A stretch of 64,000 nt of DNA from Vagococcus allomyrinae (GTDB taxonomy: Bacteria; Bacillota; Bacilli; Lactobacillales; Vagococcaceae), in the NCBI RefSeq assembly GCF_017829975.1, contig NZ_JAEEGA010000001.1:531373-595372 (forward strand), given 5' to 3'. A program made the translations under genes and the position numbers. The first letter of the stretch is position 1. Every line of letters starts with the position of its first letter. Shown piece by piece: positions 1-7,960 of this stretch. The notes under the pieces are model-generated. The model saw only the letters and a program-made list of their open reading frames with translations. It had not been told where the DNA came from and searched no databases.

Positions 1-2
1 GA

Positions 3-383
3 GAAATTGGCATGGGGGAATTAGAAGGTGCGTCCATTATGGAGGCGCGACGTACTCATGGCGAGGCACTAGATGCGCTACGATATGCGCCAAATAACTA
101 TGATCCGGCAGCTTTTGGTGGTGAGACCTATGAGGCGATGTTGACCCGTGGCAAAGGGGCAATTTTAAAAGCTATTGCGAAGGAGCAAGGTCCTATTTTA
201 TTTGTTAGTCATGGGGCAACGTTAACTGGGTGTATCCAGACTTTAGCAGGCGCTAGTATTGCAGATGCCCGAAAAATGGGTGGTTTAGGTAATAACACAT
301 TGAGTATTTTAACGTTGAATCAAACAAAAGAGTTCCCTTTTACGCTTAAATTATGGAATGATGACAGTCACCTAAGTAAGTGA
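3..383 (+). CDS. Histidine phosphatase family protein (phosphoglycerate mutase-like), 5'-truncated
   Basis: C-terminal part of a histidine phosphatase (phosphoglycerate mutase superfamily); the N-terminus with the catalytic RHG motif lies before the window. The frame is open from base 3. The visible part holds a GELEG stretch, which in this family follows the catalytic half, and the second conserved histidine in FVSHGATL near residue 68 of the visible part. These enzymes remove phosphate from small phosphoesters or sugar phosphates; the substrate cannot be told from this half. It ends at a TGA, 213 bases before recD2, and is followed by a long imperfect hairpin. Confidence 0.85.
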   Translation, partial: EIGMGELEGASIMEARRTHGEALDALRYAPNNYDPAAFGGETYEAMLTRGKGAILKAIAKEQGPILFVSHGATLTGCIQTLAGASIADARKMGGLGNNTLSILTLNQTKEFPFTLKLWNDDSHLSK

Positions 384-386
384 TCT

Positions 387-450
387 GATTGCGATGAATT
401 ACTGATAGCCCTTCTTTTGTTTAAGTGAGGAAGGGACAGTCGTCGCAATC
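387..450. other. Long imperfect hairpin between phosphatase gene and recD2
   Basis: Three nested complementary blocks: GATTGCGA (387-394) with TCGCAATC (443-450), ACTG (401-404) with CAGT (437-440), and CCCTTC (409-414) with GAAGGG (430-435). Together they can form one long interrupted hairpin. No T-tract follows on either strand, so it is not a standard intrinsic terminator. It could be an mRNA 3'-end structure or part of a recD2 leader. Confidence 0.45.
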
Positions 451-534
451 GTGAAAATGGAGAGTTGAGGATGATCAAGCCAGTTGTGAGAGGGCTCTTA
501 TTTGTCGTTCAGTTAACCGAAAGTAGAAGGTTCC

Positions 535-563
535 TTTACTTTCAAAAGTCAAAGGATTATCAT
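535..563 (+). promoter_or_regulatory. Possible recD2 promoter
   Basis: TTTACT (535-540), a 17-base spacer, then TATCAT (558-563). The -10 matches 5 of 6 and the -35 4 of 6 consensus bases. The -35 lies in an imperfect inverted repeat (AGTAGAAGG ... CCTTTACT). Weak evidence. Confidence 0.3.
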
Positions 564-596
564 AGTAAAAGAAGATAATGGGAAAGTAGGTGTGAC

Positions 597-3170
597 ATGA
601 TAGAGGCAGATAGGGTGAATGAGACTCCTTTTATTAGCGGAAAAGTGGCTGCAATCTTTTTTCAAAATGCAACCAATTTTTATAAAGTCATTTTAGTTAA
701 AGTCATTGAGACCAACACCACCTACTTAGAAAATGAAATTGTGGTAACAGGAAATTTTGGACAGATTCAAGAAGAGGAAACCTATCGTTTCAGTGGTCAT
801 TTAGTGGATCATCCGAAATATGGGAAACAGTTTCAAGTAGAAACCTATCAACAAGATAAACCCACGTCGGCTAGTGGCTTAGTGGCTTATTTATCGGGAG
901 AAAACTTTCCCGGTATTGGTAAAAAGACAGCAGAAAACATGGTGGAAACATTAGGTGAAGAAGCGATTGATATCATTATGAACCAGCCGGAACGGTTAGG
1001 AGAGGTTAAGGGACTAACTAAAGCGAAACGTCAGATGATTGCTGAGACGATTCGGTTAAATTACGGTATGGAGCAAATCGTAATCGGTCTTAATCAATAC
1101 GGCTTTGGGAGTCAGTTAGCCATGGCGATTTATCAGTTATACAAAGAAGAAACTTTGGAAATCATTCAAGAAAATCCCTATCGATTGACAGAAGATATTG
1201 AAGGGATTGGCTTTAAACGGGCGGATAATTTGGCAGAGCAAATGGGGTATGCGGCGGATTCTCCACAGCGGATTCGAGCAGCTATTTTACATGAGTTGCT
1301 AGCCAGTTGCTTAGAGACAGGAAATACGTATATTGAAGCTGAAGAATTGCTGAGTAAAGCCATTCGCACATTGGAGAACAGTCGTCCTTTTGAAATTGGA
1401 CCTGATTTAGCAGCAGACGAAATCATCCGTTTGGTGGAAGAAGGCAAAATTCAACAAGAAGGCACCCGGCTTTATGAAAACTCCTTGTTTTTCGCTGAGT
1501 GGGGCATCGGCACAGCCGTTCAACGCTTATTGTCACGTAAAAAAGAAATCAAATACGCCGATGAAGACATTAAAACGGCCATTGAGTTATTGGAAAAGAA
1601 ATTGGGAATTAGTTATGGTGAATCACAGGTTGATGCTATGAAAGCAGCCGTCAAATCTCCAATGTTTATCCTAACGGGTGGGCCAGGTACTGGGAAAACT
1701 ACGGTGATTAACGGCATTGTCACCTTATTTGCCGAATTGAATGGCCTCTCGTTGGATCCTGATGAGTACCAAAATGATATTTTTCCAATCTTACTGGCAG
1801 CACCTACAGGACGAGCTGCTAAACGAATGAATGAGACCACTGGCTTGCCCGCTAGCACGATTCACCGGCTTTTAGGTCTTACGGGACGTGAAAAGAACAC
1901 AAGTGTCTCTGCTAAGGAATTAGAGGGTGGTTTGTTAATTGTCGATGAAATGTCGATGGTCGACACATGGTTAGCCAACACATTGTTAAAAGCTATTCCA
2001 ACCAATATGCAAATTATTTTTGTGGGTGATAAAGATCAGTTGCCTTCGGTAGGGCCAGGTCAGGTGCTCCACGATTTATTGGGAATTAATGAAATACCTA
2101 GCCGTGAACTTGTTGAAATATATCGACAAGAGGATGGCTCAAGTATTATTCCACTGGCTCATAGCATTAAAAATGGTCAGTTACCAGAAGATTTTACAAA
2201 TAATCATAAAGACCGTTCTTTTTTCAATGCGAATGCTTATCAAATTGAACAAACAATTCGCCAAATTGTAACAAAAGCGAAAGTCAAAGGGTTTACCGCT
2301 CAGGATATTCAAGTTCTCGCCCCTATGTATCGGGGTGTTGCTGGAATTGATAATCTTAATCAAATGATGCAGGAGATTTTTAATCCAAATGAGGACGGTC
2401 AGCGCAAAGAGGTTGTTTGGAATGATAAGGTCTATCGCATCGGCGACAAAGTGTTGCAACTGGTTAACAGCCCTGAGACGAATGTCTTTAATGGAGACAT
2501 GGGTGAAATTGTTGGTATTATCTATGCCAAAGAATCCGAAGATAAGGTGGACGAGCTAGTCATTCAATTTGATAGCAATGAGGTCTCTTATAAACGGAAT
2601 GAATGGAATAAAATTACCCTTTCCTATTGTTGTTCCATCCATAAATCTCAAGGAAGTGAATTTAAGATGGTGATATTGCCAATGGTGAGGCAGTATCAGC
2701 GGATGTTGCAGCGCAATTTATTGTATACTGCTTTGACCAGAAGTAAGGAAATTTTGATTTTAATGGGGGAGGTCAGTGCCTTTCGCGATTGTGTGAACAA
2801 TGAAGGCATTAATCGAAAAACCACTTTGAAAGAACGAATCACGTCAGCTGATACCATGACTTTGACAGTTAAACATCAGTTAGAGGCGTTTGAAGCCAAT
2901 TTAATTAAGGAAGATCAAGTAGATTATCAAGCACCCCCAGCGGTAAAAAGGGAAGAAACTCCTCAAAAAACAACCGAAGTTATTGTTAAGCGCCACCCAA
3001 AACCGGAGATAGAAGAACTTTCTCTCTTTACTGTAGATGAAGCTGAAAAGGTGGATGAAGAAGTTTCCTCAGAAACACGTAGTTTTGTTTTAAGATTATC
3101 ACAAGTCGTTGGTCAGGAGATTGACCCATTAATTGGCATGAATGAAGTGTCACCTTATGATTACATGTAA
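597..3170 (+). CDS. recD2: ATP-dependent 5'-3' DNA helicase RecD2 (RecD-like, YrrC)
   Basis: Superfamily 1B helicase of the RecD2 type, which works without RecBC in DNA repair and replication-fork maintenance. 857 residues with a long N-terminal region before the motor, as in the family. The N-terminal part carries helix-hairpin-helix elements (GIGKKTAENM near residue 106, GIGFKRADNL near 204). Walker A GGPGTGKT lies near residues 361-368, Walker B LLIVDEMSMVD near 447, GDKDQLPSVGPG near 478 and the C-terminal HKSQGSEF / LLYTALTRSK motifs near 680-715. The last ~100 residues are a charged, low-complexity tail. The start is ATG 597, behind GTAGGTGTGAC. A bidirectional terminator follows. Confidence 0.96.
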   Translation: MIEADRVNETPFISGKVAAIFFQNATNFYKVILVKVIETNTTYLENEIVVTGNFGQIQEEETYRFSGHLVDHPKYGKQFQVETYQQDKPTSASGLVAYLSGENFPGIGKKTAENMVETLGEEAIDIIMNQPERLGEVKGLTKAKRQMIAETIRLNYGMEQIVIGLNQYGFGSQLAMAIYQLYKEETLEIIQENPYRLTEDIEGIGFKRADNLAEQMGYAADSPQRIRAAILHELLASCLETGNTYIEAEELLSKAIRTLENSRPFEIGPDLAADEIIRLVEEGKIQQEGTRLYENSLFFAEWGIGTAVQRLLSRKKEIKYADEDIKTAIELLEKKLGISYGESQVDAMKAAVKSPMFILTGGPGTGKTTVINGIVTLFAELNGLSLDPDEYQNDIFPILLAAPTGRAAKRMNETTGLPASTIHRLLGLTGREKNTSVSAKELEGGLLIVDEMSMVDTWLANTLLKAIPTNMQIIFVGDKDQLPSVGPGQVLHDLLGINEIPSRELVEIYRQEDGSSIIPLAHSIKNGQLPEDFTNNHKDRSFFNANAYQIEQTIRQIVTKAKVKGFTAQDIQVLAPMYRGVAGIDNLNQMMQEIFNPNEDGQRKEVVWNDKVYRIGDKVLQLVNSPETNVFNGDMGEIVGIIYAKESEDKVDELVIQFDSNEVSYKRNEWNKITLSYCCSIHKSQGSEFKMVILPMVRQYQRMLQRNLLYTALTRSKEILILMGEVSAFRDCVNNEGINRKTTLKERITSADTMTLTVKHQLEAFEANLIKEDQVDYQAPPAVKREETPQKTTEVIVKRHPKPEIEELSLFTVDEAEKVDEEVSSETRSFVLRLSQVVGQEIDPLIGMNEVSPYDYM

Positions 3171-3171
3171 A

Positions 3172-3206
3172 TAAAAAACAGCTTGCTTAGCAAACTGTTT
3201 TTTTTA
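3172..3206. terminator. Bidirectional terminator recD2 / lipid kinase
   Basis: AAACAGCTTGC (3176-3186) pairs with GCAAACTGTTT (3190-3200) around a TTA loop with one mismatch. A-rich on the left and an eight-T run on the right, so it can serve both converging genes. Confidence 0.85.
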
Positions 3207-4148
3207 TAACCAGAAAAGCCGTTCAACAGTGGTAAATTGAATATCAAAAGGACGGGAATCAAGCTCTTCCCCATCAGCTTGACCAAACTGTGAAGTCGTT
3301 GAGACGATACGGATGTTTTGGCTTTTAAAATGATGGACATAAGGGGAGCTCATGTGTTTTCGTTTTAAAAGTTGTCCAATTAAACGAAATAATTTAAGCA
3401 AGTGAATCCGTTCGACAACAACAAGGTCAATCGCTTTAGACTTGACATCGGCTTCCGGCACGATCGCTATGCCACCACCAAAATAAGGGTGGTTAGTGGT
3501 GGTGCAGAGAAAGGCATTGTCAAAGCCGACAGATTTCCCATTGACTTCCACCATTAAGGGAAATCCTTTTTGTTTTGTAAGAACTTGAATAGCTGTATAG
3601 AGATAACTTAAGGAACCTAACTTAAATTTATTAAACGTTTGTTTCGAGGCAGAAACGTTTGAACGTGCGACGATTGCTGCATCGATGCCAATGCCTATAT
3701 TATTGGTTGCATATCCTTCTTCCTCTTGGATGTTTTCCAAGTAGTGAAGCACATGGTAAGGTTGCGGTTCAGTAATTTCCAACAGGTGTTCCAAGGCCAT
3801 TAAAGGGTCACGGCTGAGTGAAACACCACGGGCAAAGTCATTCCCGGAGCCACATGGGATATAGGCGATGGGGATGTGGAAATGCTGATCGAGCGCATTA
3901 ACGACTTCGTGGAGAGTCCCATCTCCTCCTAAAATTACAAGTAAGGGAAATCGGCTGTTCGCTTTTTTGTCTGGCCAAGGAGTTAAGGTGGTCTTTAACA
4001 ATTCACGGGTAATGTCAATGGCATGGCCAGGATAGTCAGTGCTATAGTCTTTATAAGAAATTTGTTTATTATCTAAAGCTGACAGGACTAAATCTGCTGA
4101 TTTTGCAGCATTGCCACTGGCAGCATGACGGTTTATTATGAGATGCAA
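3204..4148 (-). CDS. Diacylglycerol/lipid kinase family protein (DagK/YtlR-like)
   Basis: Lipid kinase of the DAGK catalytic-domain family, which phosphorylates diacylglycerol or a related lipid with ATP to recycle membrane lipid. Signature motifs are visible: LVILGGDGTLHEVVNAL (nucleotide loop, near residue 70), PCGSGNDFARG (near 101) and the C-terminal QADGEE segment. About 314 residues, a normal length. No ATG is available: the frame opens after a TGA, and the only standard start is TTG at 4148. A strong AAAGGAG lies 21 bases upstream of this TTG but 9 bases upstream of an in-frame ATT (4160), so translation may begin at ATT and add four residues. Convergent with recD2; single-gene unit. 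Confidence 0.9.
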   Translation of the reverse strand: MHLIINRHAASGNAAKSADLVLSALDNKQISYKDYSTDYPGHAIDITRELLKTTLTPWPDKKANSRFPLLVILGGDGTLHEVVNALDQHFHIPIAYIPCGSGNDFARGVSLSRDPLMALEHLLEITEPQPYHVLHYLENIQEEEGYATNNIGIGIDAAIVARSNVSASKQTFNKFKLGSLSYLYTAIQVLTKQKGFPLMVEVNGKSVGFDNAFLCTTTNHPYFGGGIAIVPEADVKSKAIDLVVVERIHLLKLFRLIGQLLKRKHMSSPYVHHFKSQNIRIVSTTSQFGQADGEELDSRPFDIQFTTVERLFWL

Positions 4149-4157
4149 TTCAAGTTG

Positions 4158-4176
4158 AATCGTATTCAGCTCCTTT
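4158..4176 (-). promoter_or_regulatory. Shine-Dalgarno that favours an ATT start for the lipid kinase
   Basis: On the minus strand, AAAGGAG (4170-4176) is followed after 9 bases by ATT (4158-4160), in frame with the kinase. The conventional TTG (4146-4148) lies 21 bases from the same site. An in-frame TGA just upstream excludes longer forms. Confidence 0.45.
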
Positions 4177-4261
4177 CACAGAGTTACATTATACCAAATC
4201 AAGGGGATTTAGGTGAAGTAAAATGACTTTAAGAAGAAGTTTATCTGGTGAATGTCCGAAA

Positions 4262-4305
4262 GAAAAAAACACAAGGAGCAGATCTAAATGTGTCCTTGTG
4301 TTTCA
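4262..4305 (-). terminator. Terminator of the acyl-ligase/acyltransferase gene
   Basis: AAACACAAGGA (4267-4277) pairs with TCCTTGTGTTT (4293-4303). On the minus strand it is followed by a T-run, directly after the stop codon of the gene at 4308. Confidence 0.85.
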
Positions 4306-4307
4306 TT

Positions 4308-6854
4308 TTACGATTGATGAGACAGAGCCATCATGGCTGTCTCCACTTGTTTGGTTAATTCTTTAGCCGTTAAGCCATGGGGCATAATCGGGTTACCGTA
4401 AACGACTTCTACTGGATATTTGCTCATTTTGGAAAAATTGAACCATTTAGGCAGCTTATTGCCTCGTGGATAGATGTCGTAAGCCCCATGGATATAAGCG
4501 GGAATAATGGGGACACCGGAATCAATCGCCAGCATGGCAGCCCCTTTTTTTAGGGTTCCAAGTTGTCCGCTTTTACTACGAGTTCCTTCAGGGTGGATCA
4601 ATAACCCGTTATTGGCTTTTAAGGTGTCCTTGCAGTGAAGGAGGGAACTCGAGCCAGCCTGATCTCGATTTATCGGAATCATGCCGCAGATTCGTGTTAA
4701 TAGTTGACTAATCGCCGCTTTATTAACTACCTCTTGTTTCGCCATACAATAGAATGTTAGAAATTGCTCTTTTTTAAAATTGACAGTCAGCCATAAATAA
4801 TCTAAATTTGAAACATGGTTGGCACAGATGATATAGCCACTGTTAGTGGGAATTGTCTGTTCATTTTTGACGGTTATTTTATAGAAGCAACGAGCTAAGA
4901 CACATGCTGCTTTAAATAAAAGATAGTCAATTTTCTTTTTGACTTTTGGTCCAGTTTCAGAATGATTTCCCTCTGATTGTTGGCGTTTATCAGGGTGTTG
5001 AAGATAACCGACTAAATCTGCAACTGTCATATCCTGATTGAAAATTCCTTCAACATTAATAAGATAAATGTCTTCTAATTCCAATGCTAAATTTATTGCA
5101 GCCAAAGAATCGAGTCCTAATTCTAAAAATGGTTTTGTTGATAAGGTGATTCTATTTGAATCTATCTCGCCGTGCTGGGCGATTAAGCGAGTGACCGTTT
5201 GTTCAATATTCTTGGTTGAAGCCGTTTCTTCAGTTAGGGAATTTTCCAGCGCAATCGTTTCTTCAAGGGCGATTCTTTTTAAGAGATACCGTTTTGGTTT
5301 CTGTAAAGTCGTCTTAGGAATATCAGCGAGAAAGTGAATTTTTGTGAGCTTCATATGGAGAGCCGTTTGGGTTGATTTTTCAGCTATTTTCTGAAGAATC
5401 GTTTCTTTGGTTAGCTGGCTTTGATCTCTGACTATAAAGGCGTGAACGTCGTCATAACCATTAGCTGTTGGGACTCCCGCCACCACAAATTCAGCAATAC
5501 CAGCAATTCCACCATAAGCTTCTTCGACTTCTTCAGGTGTGAGCTTTTTGCCAGTCCCCAAGATGATGTTTTCTTTGGAACGGCCAATGATGCGGTAATT
5601 ACCACTAGCGTCAAGGTCACCGATATCACCAGTCTTCAACCACCCTTTATCAAAGGCTTCTTCCGTAGCGGCAGAGTCTCGAAAGTAGCCTTTCATTGTA
5701 TAAGGTGATTTGATCAATATTTCGCCACTGTCACTCAGTTTAATTTTTACAGCGTTGTATGGCTTTCCACAAGTATCAGCGGTTAAATTATTTCCTCGAT
5801 TGCCAATGGTTGGAATGTTTGTTTCAGTGGCTCCATAAGTAATCAGCAAATTAAAGCCAGTACCTAAATAAAAATTTGCAGTCTCTTCTGACATTGGCGC
5901 ACCCGCTGAACATAAAATATCAATCTGACCACCAAATGCCTGATGGATGCTTTTAAAAAAAATCTTACCGAGATTAAGGTTAAATTTCTTGCGAATTAAC
6001 AAACAAAGAGGAAATAATAGCTTAAACATGACAGCTGTGCTTTTTCTACTGTTAATCGTCAGTAAGGCTTGTGTCTTAAATAAATCAAATACTTTTGGGA
6101 CACAAGGGAAAATGGTAGGTTGATAGTCATCGAAAGCCACTTTGATGGCTGGAGCCGTCATGGATTCAATATAAAAGCTATCAGCGCCTAGCAGCATAGG
6201 GGCTAGAACTAAACAAACTAAGCCATAAATATGACTATTAGGGATAACAGATAAGTAACGACCGTTTCGATTTAATTGGTTGCTAGTAGTACACATCAAG
6301 GTTGAGTTAATTAAGGCATCGTGCGTGTGCATGATGCCTTTTGCTGAGCGGGTAGTACCGGAAGAAAAAATAATGGTCGCAACTTCCTGGTCGCCATCGG
6401 CGGTTTTCTCCAAAGTTAAAGGGACTTGTTTTGGGAAACCAGAAACAGCTTGGCTCTGATTCATCATGTCAAAGACGGGCACGGCTGTTTCCAGACAATG
6501 AGCAAACTTTGCCAAAATTTTTGGCGATGTATAAGTGGCTCGCACGTCGGAATGGCAAATGAGTTTTGTAATCTCTTCACCTGTTAGTGAGGCATCAATT
6601 AGAACGGCTGTTGCCTTTAGTTTGAGAATCGCTAAATAAGCCACGTTCCATTCAGGGGAATTTTCGGCTACGATAGCGACTCGGTCACCAGGCAAAATTC
6701 CCCGGTCAACTAGTATTGAGGAAAAAATCGCGGCTTGTTCGAATAGATCTTGATAGCTAAGGCTTCGCTTAGTGCCATTATCTTGCGAATAGGTACAGGC
6801 TTTTTTTTGCAGATTGTCTGCGTTATTTTTTTCGATTAGAGAATAGATATTCAT
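4308..6854 (-). CDS. Three-domain fusion: acyl-CoA/ACP synthetase (AMP-forming) + acyl carrier domain + PlsC-type acyltransferase
   Basis: 848-residue fusion. Residues ~1-500 form an AMP-binding acyl ligase: IIFSSGTTRSAKG (near 165), GWLKTGDIGDLD and GRSKENIILGTGKKL. Near residue 580 the block FLELGLDSLAAINL is an acyl-carrier site whose serine can take phosphopantetheine. The C-terminus is a PlsC/LPLAT acyltransferase with NHVSNLD (HX4D, near 677) and HPEGTRS (near 752). Predicted role: activate a fatty acid, hold it on the built-in carrier and pass it to a lysophospholipid or other acceptor at the membrane, as Aas does, but with an added carrier domain. Start: ATG 6854 with AAAAGGACG upstream; the longer TTG form (6902) has no ribosome site. 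Single-gene unit with its own terminator. Confidence 0.88.
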   Translation of the reverse strand: MNIYSLIEKNNADNLQKKACTYSQDNGTKRSLSYQDLFEQAAIFSSILVDRGILPGDRVAIVAENSPEWNVAYLAILKLKATAVLIDASLTGEEITKLICHSDVRATYTSPKILAKFAHCLETAVPVFDMMNQSQAVSGFPKQVPLTLEKTADGDQEVATIIFSSGTTRSAKGIMHTHDALINSTLMCTTSNQLNRNGRYLSVIPNSHIYGLVCLVLAPMLLGADSFYIESMTAPAIKVAFDDYQPTIFPCVPKVFDLFKTQALLTINSRKSTAVMFKLLFPLCLLIRKKFNLNLGKIFFKSIHQAFGGQIDILCSAGAPMSEETANFYLGTGFNLLITYGATETNIPTIGNRGNNLTADTCGKPYNAVKIKLSDSGEILIKSPYTMKGYFRDSAATEEAFDKGWLKTGDIGDLDASGNYRIIGRSKENIILGTGKKLTPEEVEEAYGGIAGIAEFVVAGVPTANGYDDVHAFIVRDQSQLTKETILQKIAEKSTQTALHMKLTKIHFLADIPKTTLQKPKRYLLKRIALEETIALENSLTEETASTKNIEQTVTRLIAQHGEIDSNRITLSTKPFLELGLDSLAAINLALELEDIYLINVEGIFNQDMTVADLVGYLQHPDKRQQSEGNHSETGPKVKKKIDYLLFKAACVLARCFYKITVKNEQTIPTNSGYIICANHVSNLDYLWLTVNFKKEQFLTFYCMAKQEVVNKAAISQLLTRICGMIPINRDQAGSSSLLHCKDTLKANNGLLIHPEGTRSKSGQLGTLKKGAAMLAIDSGVPIIPAYIHGAYDIYPRGNKLPKWFNFSKMSKYPVEVVYGNPIMPHGLTAKELTKQVETAMMALSHQS

Positions 6855-7170
6855 AAGTGTAATCTCGTCCTTTTCAATTTCAATCCAACGGTATTTCCCC
6901 AACTGTCAAACTTTTTTGTTTCAATCTCTCAAAAAGAGGGCATTCCCTTCATTATGCGTTATATTTCTTTAGTCGGCAACATAAATTTTATATAACGGAA
7001 AAAATCAGGTGTGATTTAATAAAATTTAAACAATTGCAAGAGCCATTCAAAAGTGAGGAGGGATGACGGGATCGATGATGGTTGCGTCATTTGAACGTTA
7101 AAGTAACGGAAGTCCTAATACCATCGGAGAAAGGAGGGTGGCATAATTGCTTTAATTAGTGTAAAATGTT
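6855..7170. other. Divergent intergenic region upstream of the fusion gene and queT
   Basis: No convincing gene. It contains a hairpin ATGAC (7063-7067) / GTCAT (7086-7090), a GATGG/CCATC pairing across 7078-7125 and a purine block AAAGGAGGGTGG (7130-7141). A weak -10-like TAAAAT lies near 7162-7167 with a poor -35. The structures suggest that the queT transcript may start early and have a long leader. Confidence 0.35.
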
Positions 7171-7260
7171 GGAGTACTGCTAGGCTGTTATCAACCCTGA
7201 CAGGTAGTAGGTATCGCGGTTCATCAACCATCCCGCGTCATCAAAACTCGGAGGAGGTAG
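7171..7260 (+). promoter_or_regulatory. Structured queT leader, riboswitch class unresolved
   Basis: About 90 bases before queT can fold into two hairpins. The first is ACTGC (7176-7180) with GTAGT (7204-7208), stacked on CTGTTA (7185-7190) with TGACAG (7198-7203) around a TCAACCC loop. The second is CGCGG (7215-7219) with CCGCG (7233-7237), containing GGTT/AACC. The ribosome site GGAGGAGG (7250-7257) follows. queT genes are commonly under preQ1 riboswitches; I could not match this sequence to the preQ1-I or preQ1-II consensus with confidence. Confidence 0.4.
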
Positions 7261-7263
7261 AAA

Positions 7264-7749
7264 ATGACAAGTAGTAAAAAGACAAAAATGCTGGTTCTAA
7301 ATGGTATAGTTGCGGCAATGTATCTAGCGTTATCGATGATTACGCCCTTCGCCCAAGGTCCTATTCAATTTAGGGTATCAGAAAGTTTGAATCATCTAGT
7401 AGTGTTTAATAAAAAACTCATGTGGGGTGTTCTAGGGGGCGTCGTCCTGTATAATATGCTCTTTTCAGAGTTTGGCTGGCTGGATGTGGTATTTGGAGGT
7501 GGCCAAAGCTTTATCGCTTTAGGCTTGACAGCTTTTATTAGCAAGTATGTGACTGACATTAAAAAGCGCATGATCTTCAATACGATTTTCTTTACGATAA
7601 GTATGTTTATGATTGCCATAATGCTGCATATTGCCATAGAAGTTCCTTTCTGGCTGACGTTTGGAACGACAGCACTTAGTGAACTCGTGATTATGAGTAT
7701 CTCGGCACCTATTATGTACTTAATTGGTCAACAGATCGATTTGACTTAG
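7264..7749 (+). CDS. queT: QueT family ECF transporter S component (queuosine precursor uptake)
   Basis: 161-residue integral membrane protein with five to six hydrophobic segments. The QueT family signature is clear: GPIQFRVSESLNHLVVFNKK (near residues 31-50) and WLDVVFGGGQS (near 73-83). It is the substrate-binding S component that joins the shared ECF module (EcfT and two ATPases, encoded elsewhere) to import a queuosine precursor such as preQ1. Strong GGAGGAGG ribosome site 6-7 bases before ATG 7264. A structured leader precedes it and an intrinsic terminator follows, so it is a single-gene transcript. Confidence 0.92.
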   Translation: MTSSKKTKMLVLNGIVAAMYLALSMITPFAQGPIQFRVSESLNHLVVFNKKLMWGVLGGVVLYNMLFSEFGWLDVVFGGGQSFIALGLTAFISKYVTDIKKRMIFNTIFFTISMFMIAIMLHIAIEVPFWLTFGTTALSELVIMSISAPIMYLIGQQIDLT

Positions 7750-7774
7750 ATACTATAGACTTCTATCAATCAGT

Positions 7775-7806
7775 GAAGCCTAAGGAATTGTTCTTAGGCT
7801 TTTTCG
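7775..7806 (+). terminator. queT terminator
   Basis: AGCCTAAG (7777-7784) pairs with CTTAGGCT (7793-7800), followed by TTTTC. Confidence 0.88.
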
Positions 7807-7904
7807 TGAGTTGCCAGGCACGGCAAGGATCTGGCTAATGAAAGTTTAATCGGGACTAAGCTTGTGGCGAGGGGGAATATCTTTCTTGGAGCTTGGCTAA
7901 AAAA

Positions 7905-7953
7905 ACGAAAAAAGAAGCAAAGTTGCCTATAGGCAAACTCTGCTTCTTTTTTT
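7905..7953. terminator. argS terminator (possibly bidirectional)
   Basis: AAAGAAGCA (7911-7919) pairs with TGCTTCTTT (7941-7949), and AGTTGCC with GGCAAACT inside. On the minus strand a T-run follows the stem just downstream of argS; T residues also lie on the plus side. Confidence 0.85.
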
Positions 7954-7960
7954 AGATCGA

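Noticed and set aside
6855..6902. TTG start 16 codons upstream in the acyl-ligase fusion
   Set aside because: No ribosome site before the TTG; ATG 6854 has AAGGACG.
7130..7260. T-box-like AGGGTGG and GTAGGTATCGCGG upstream of queT
   Set aside because: Order and sequence do not fit the T-box antiterminator (AGGGTGGNACCGCG), no specifier stem was found, and queT is not a typical T-box target.
7146..7262. Open frame of about 40 codons through the queT leader
   Set aside because: No ATG/GTG/TTG start, would begin at ATT, codes a low-information basic peptide and overlaps predicted hairpins.
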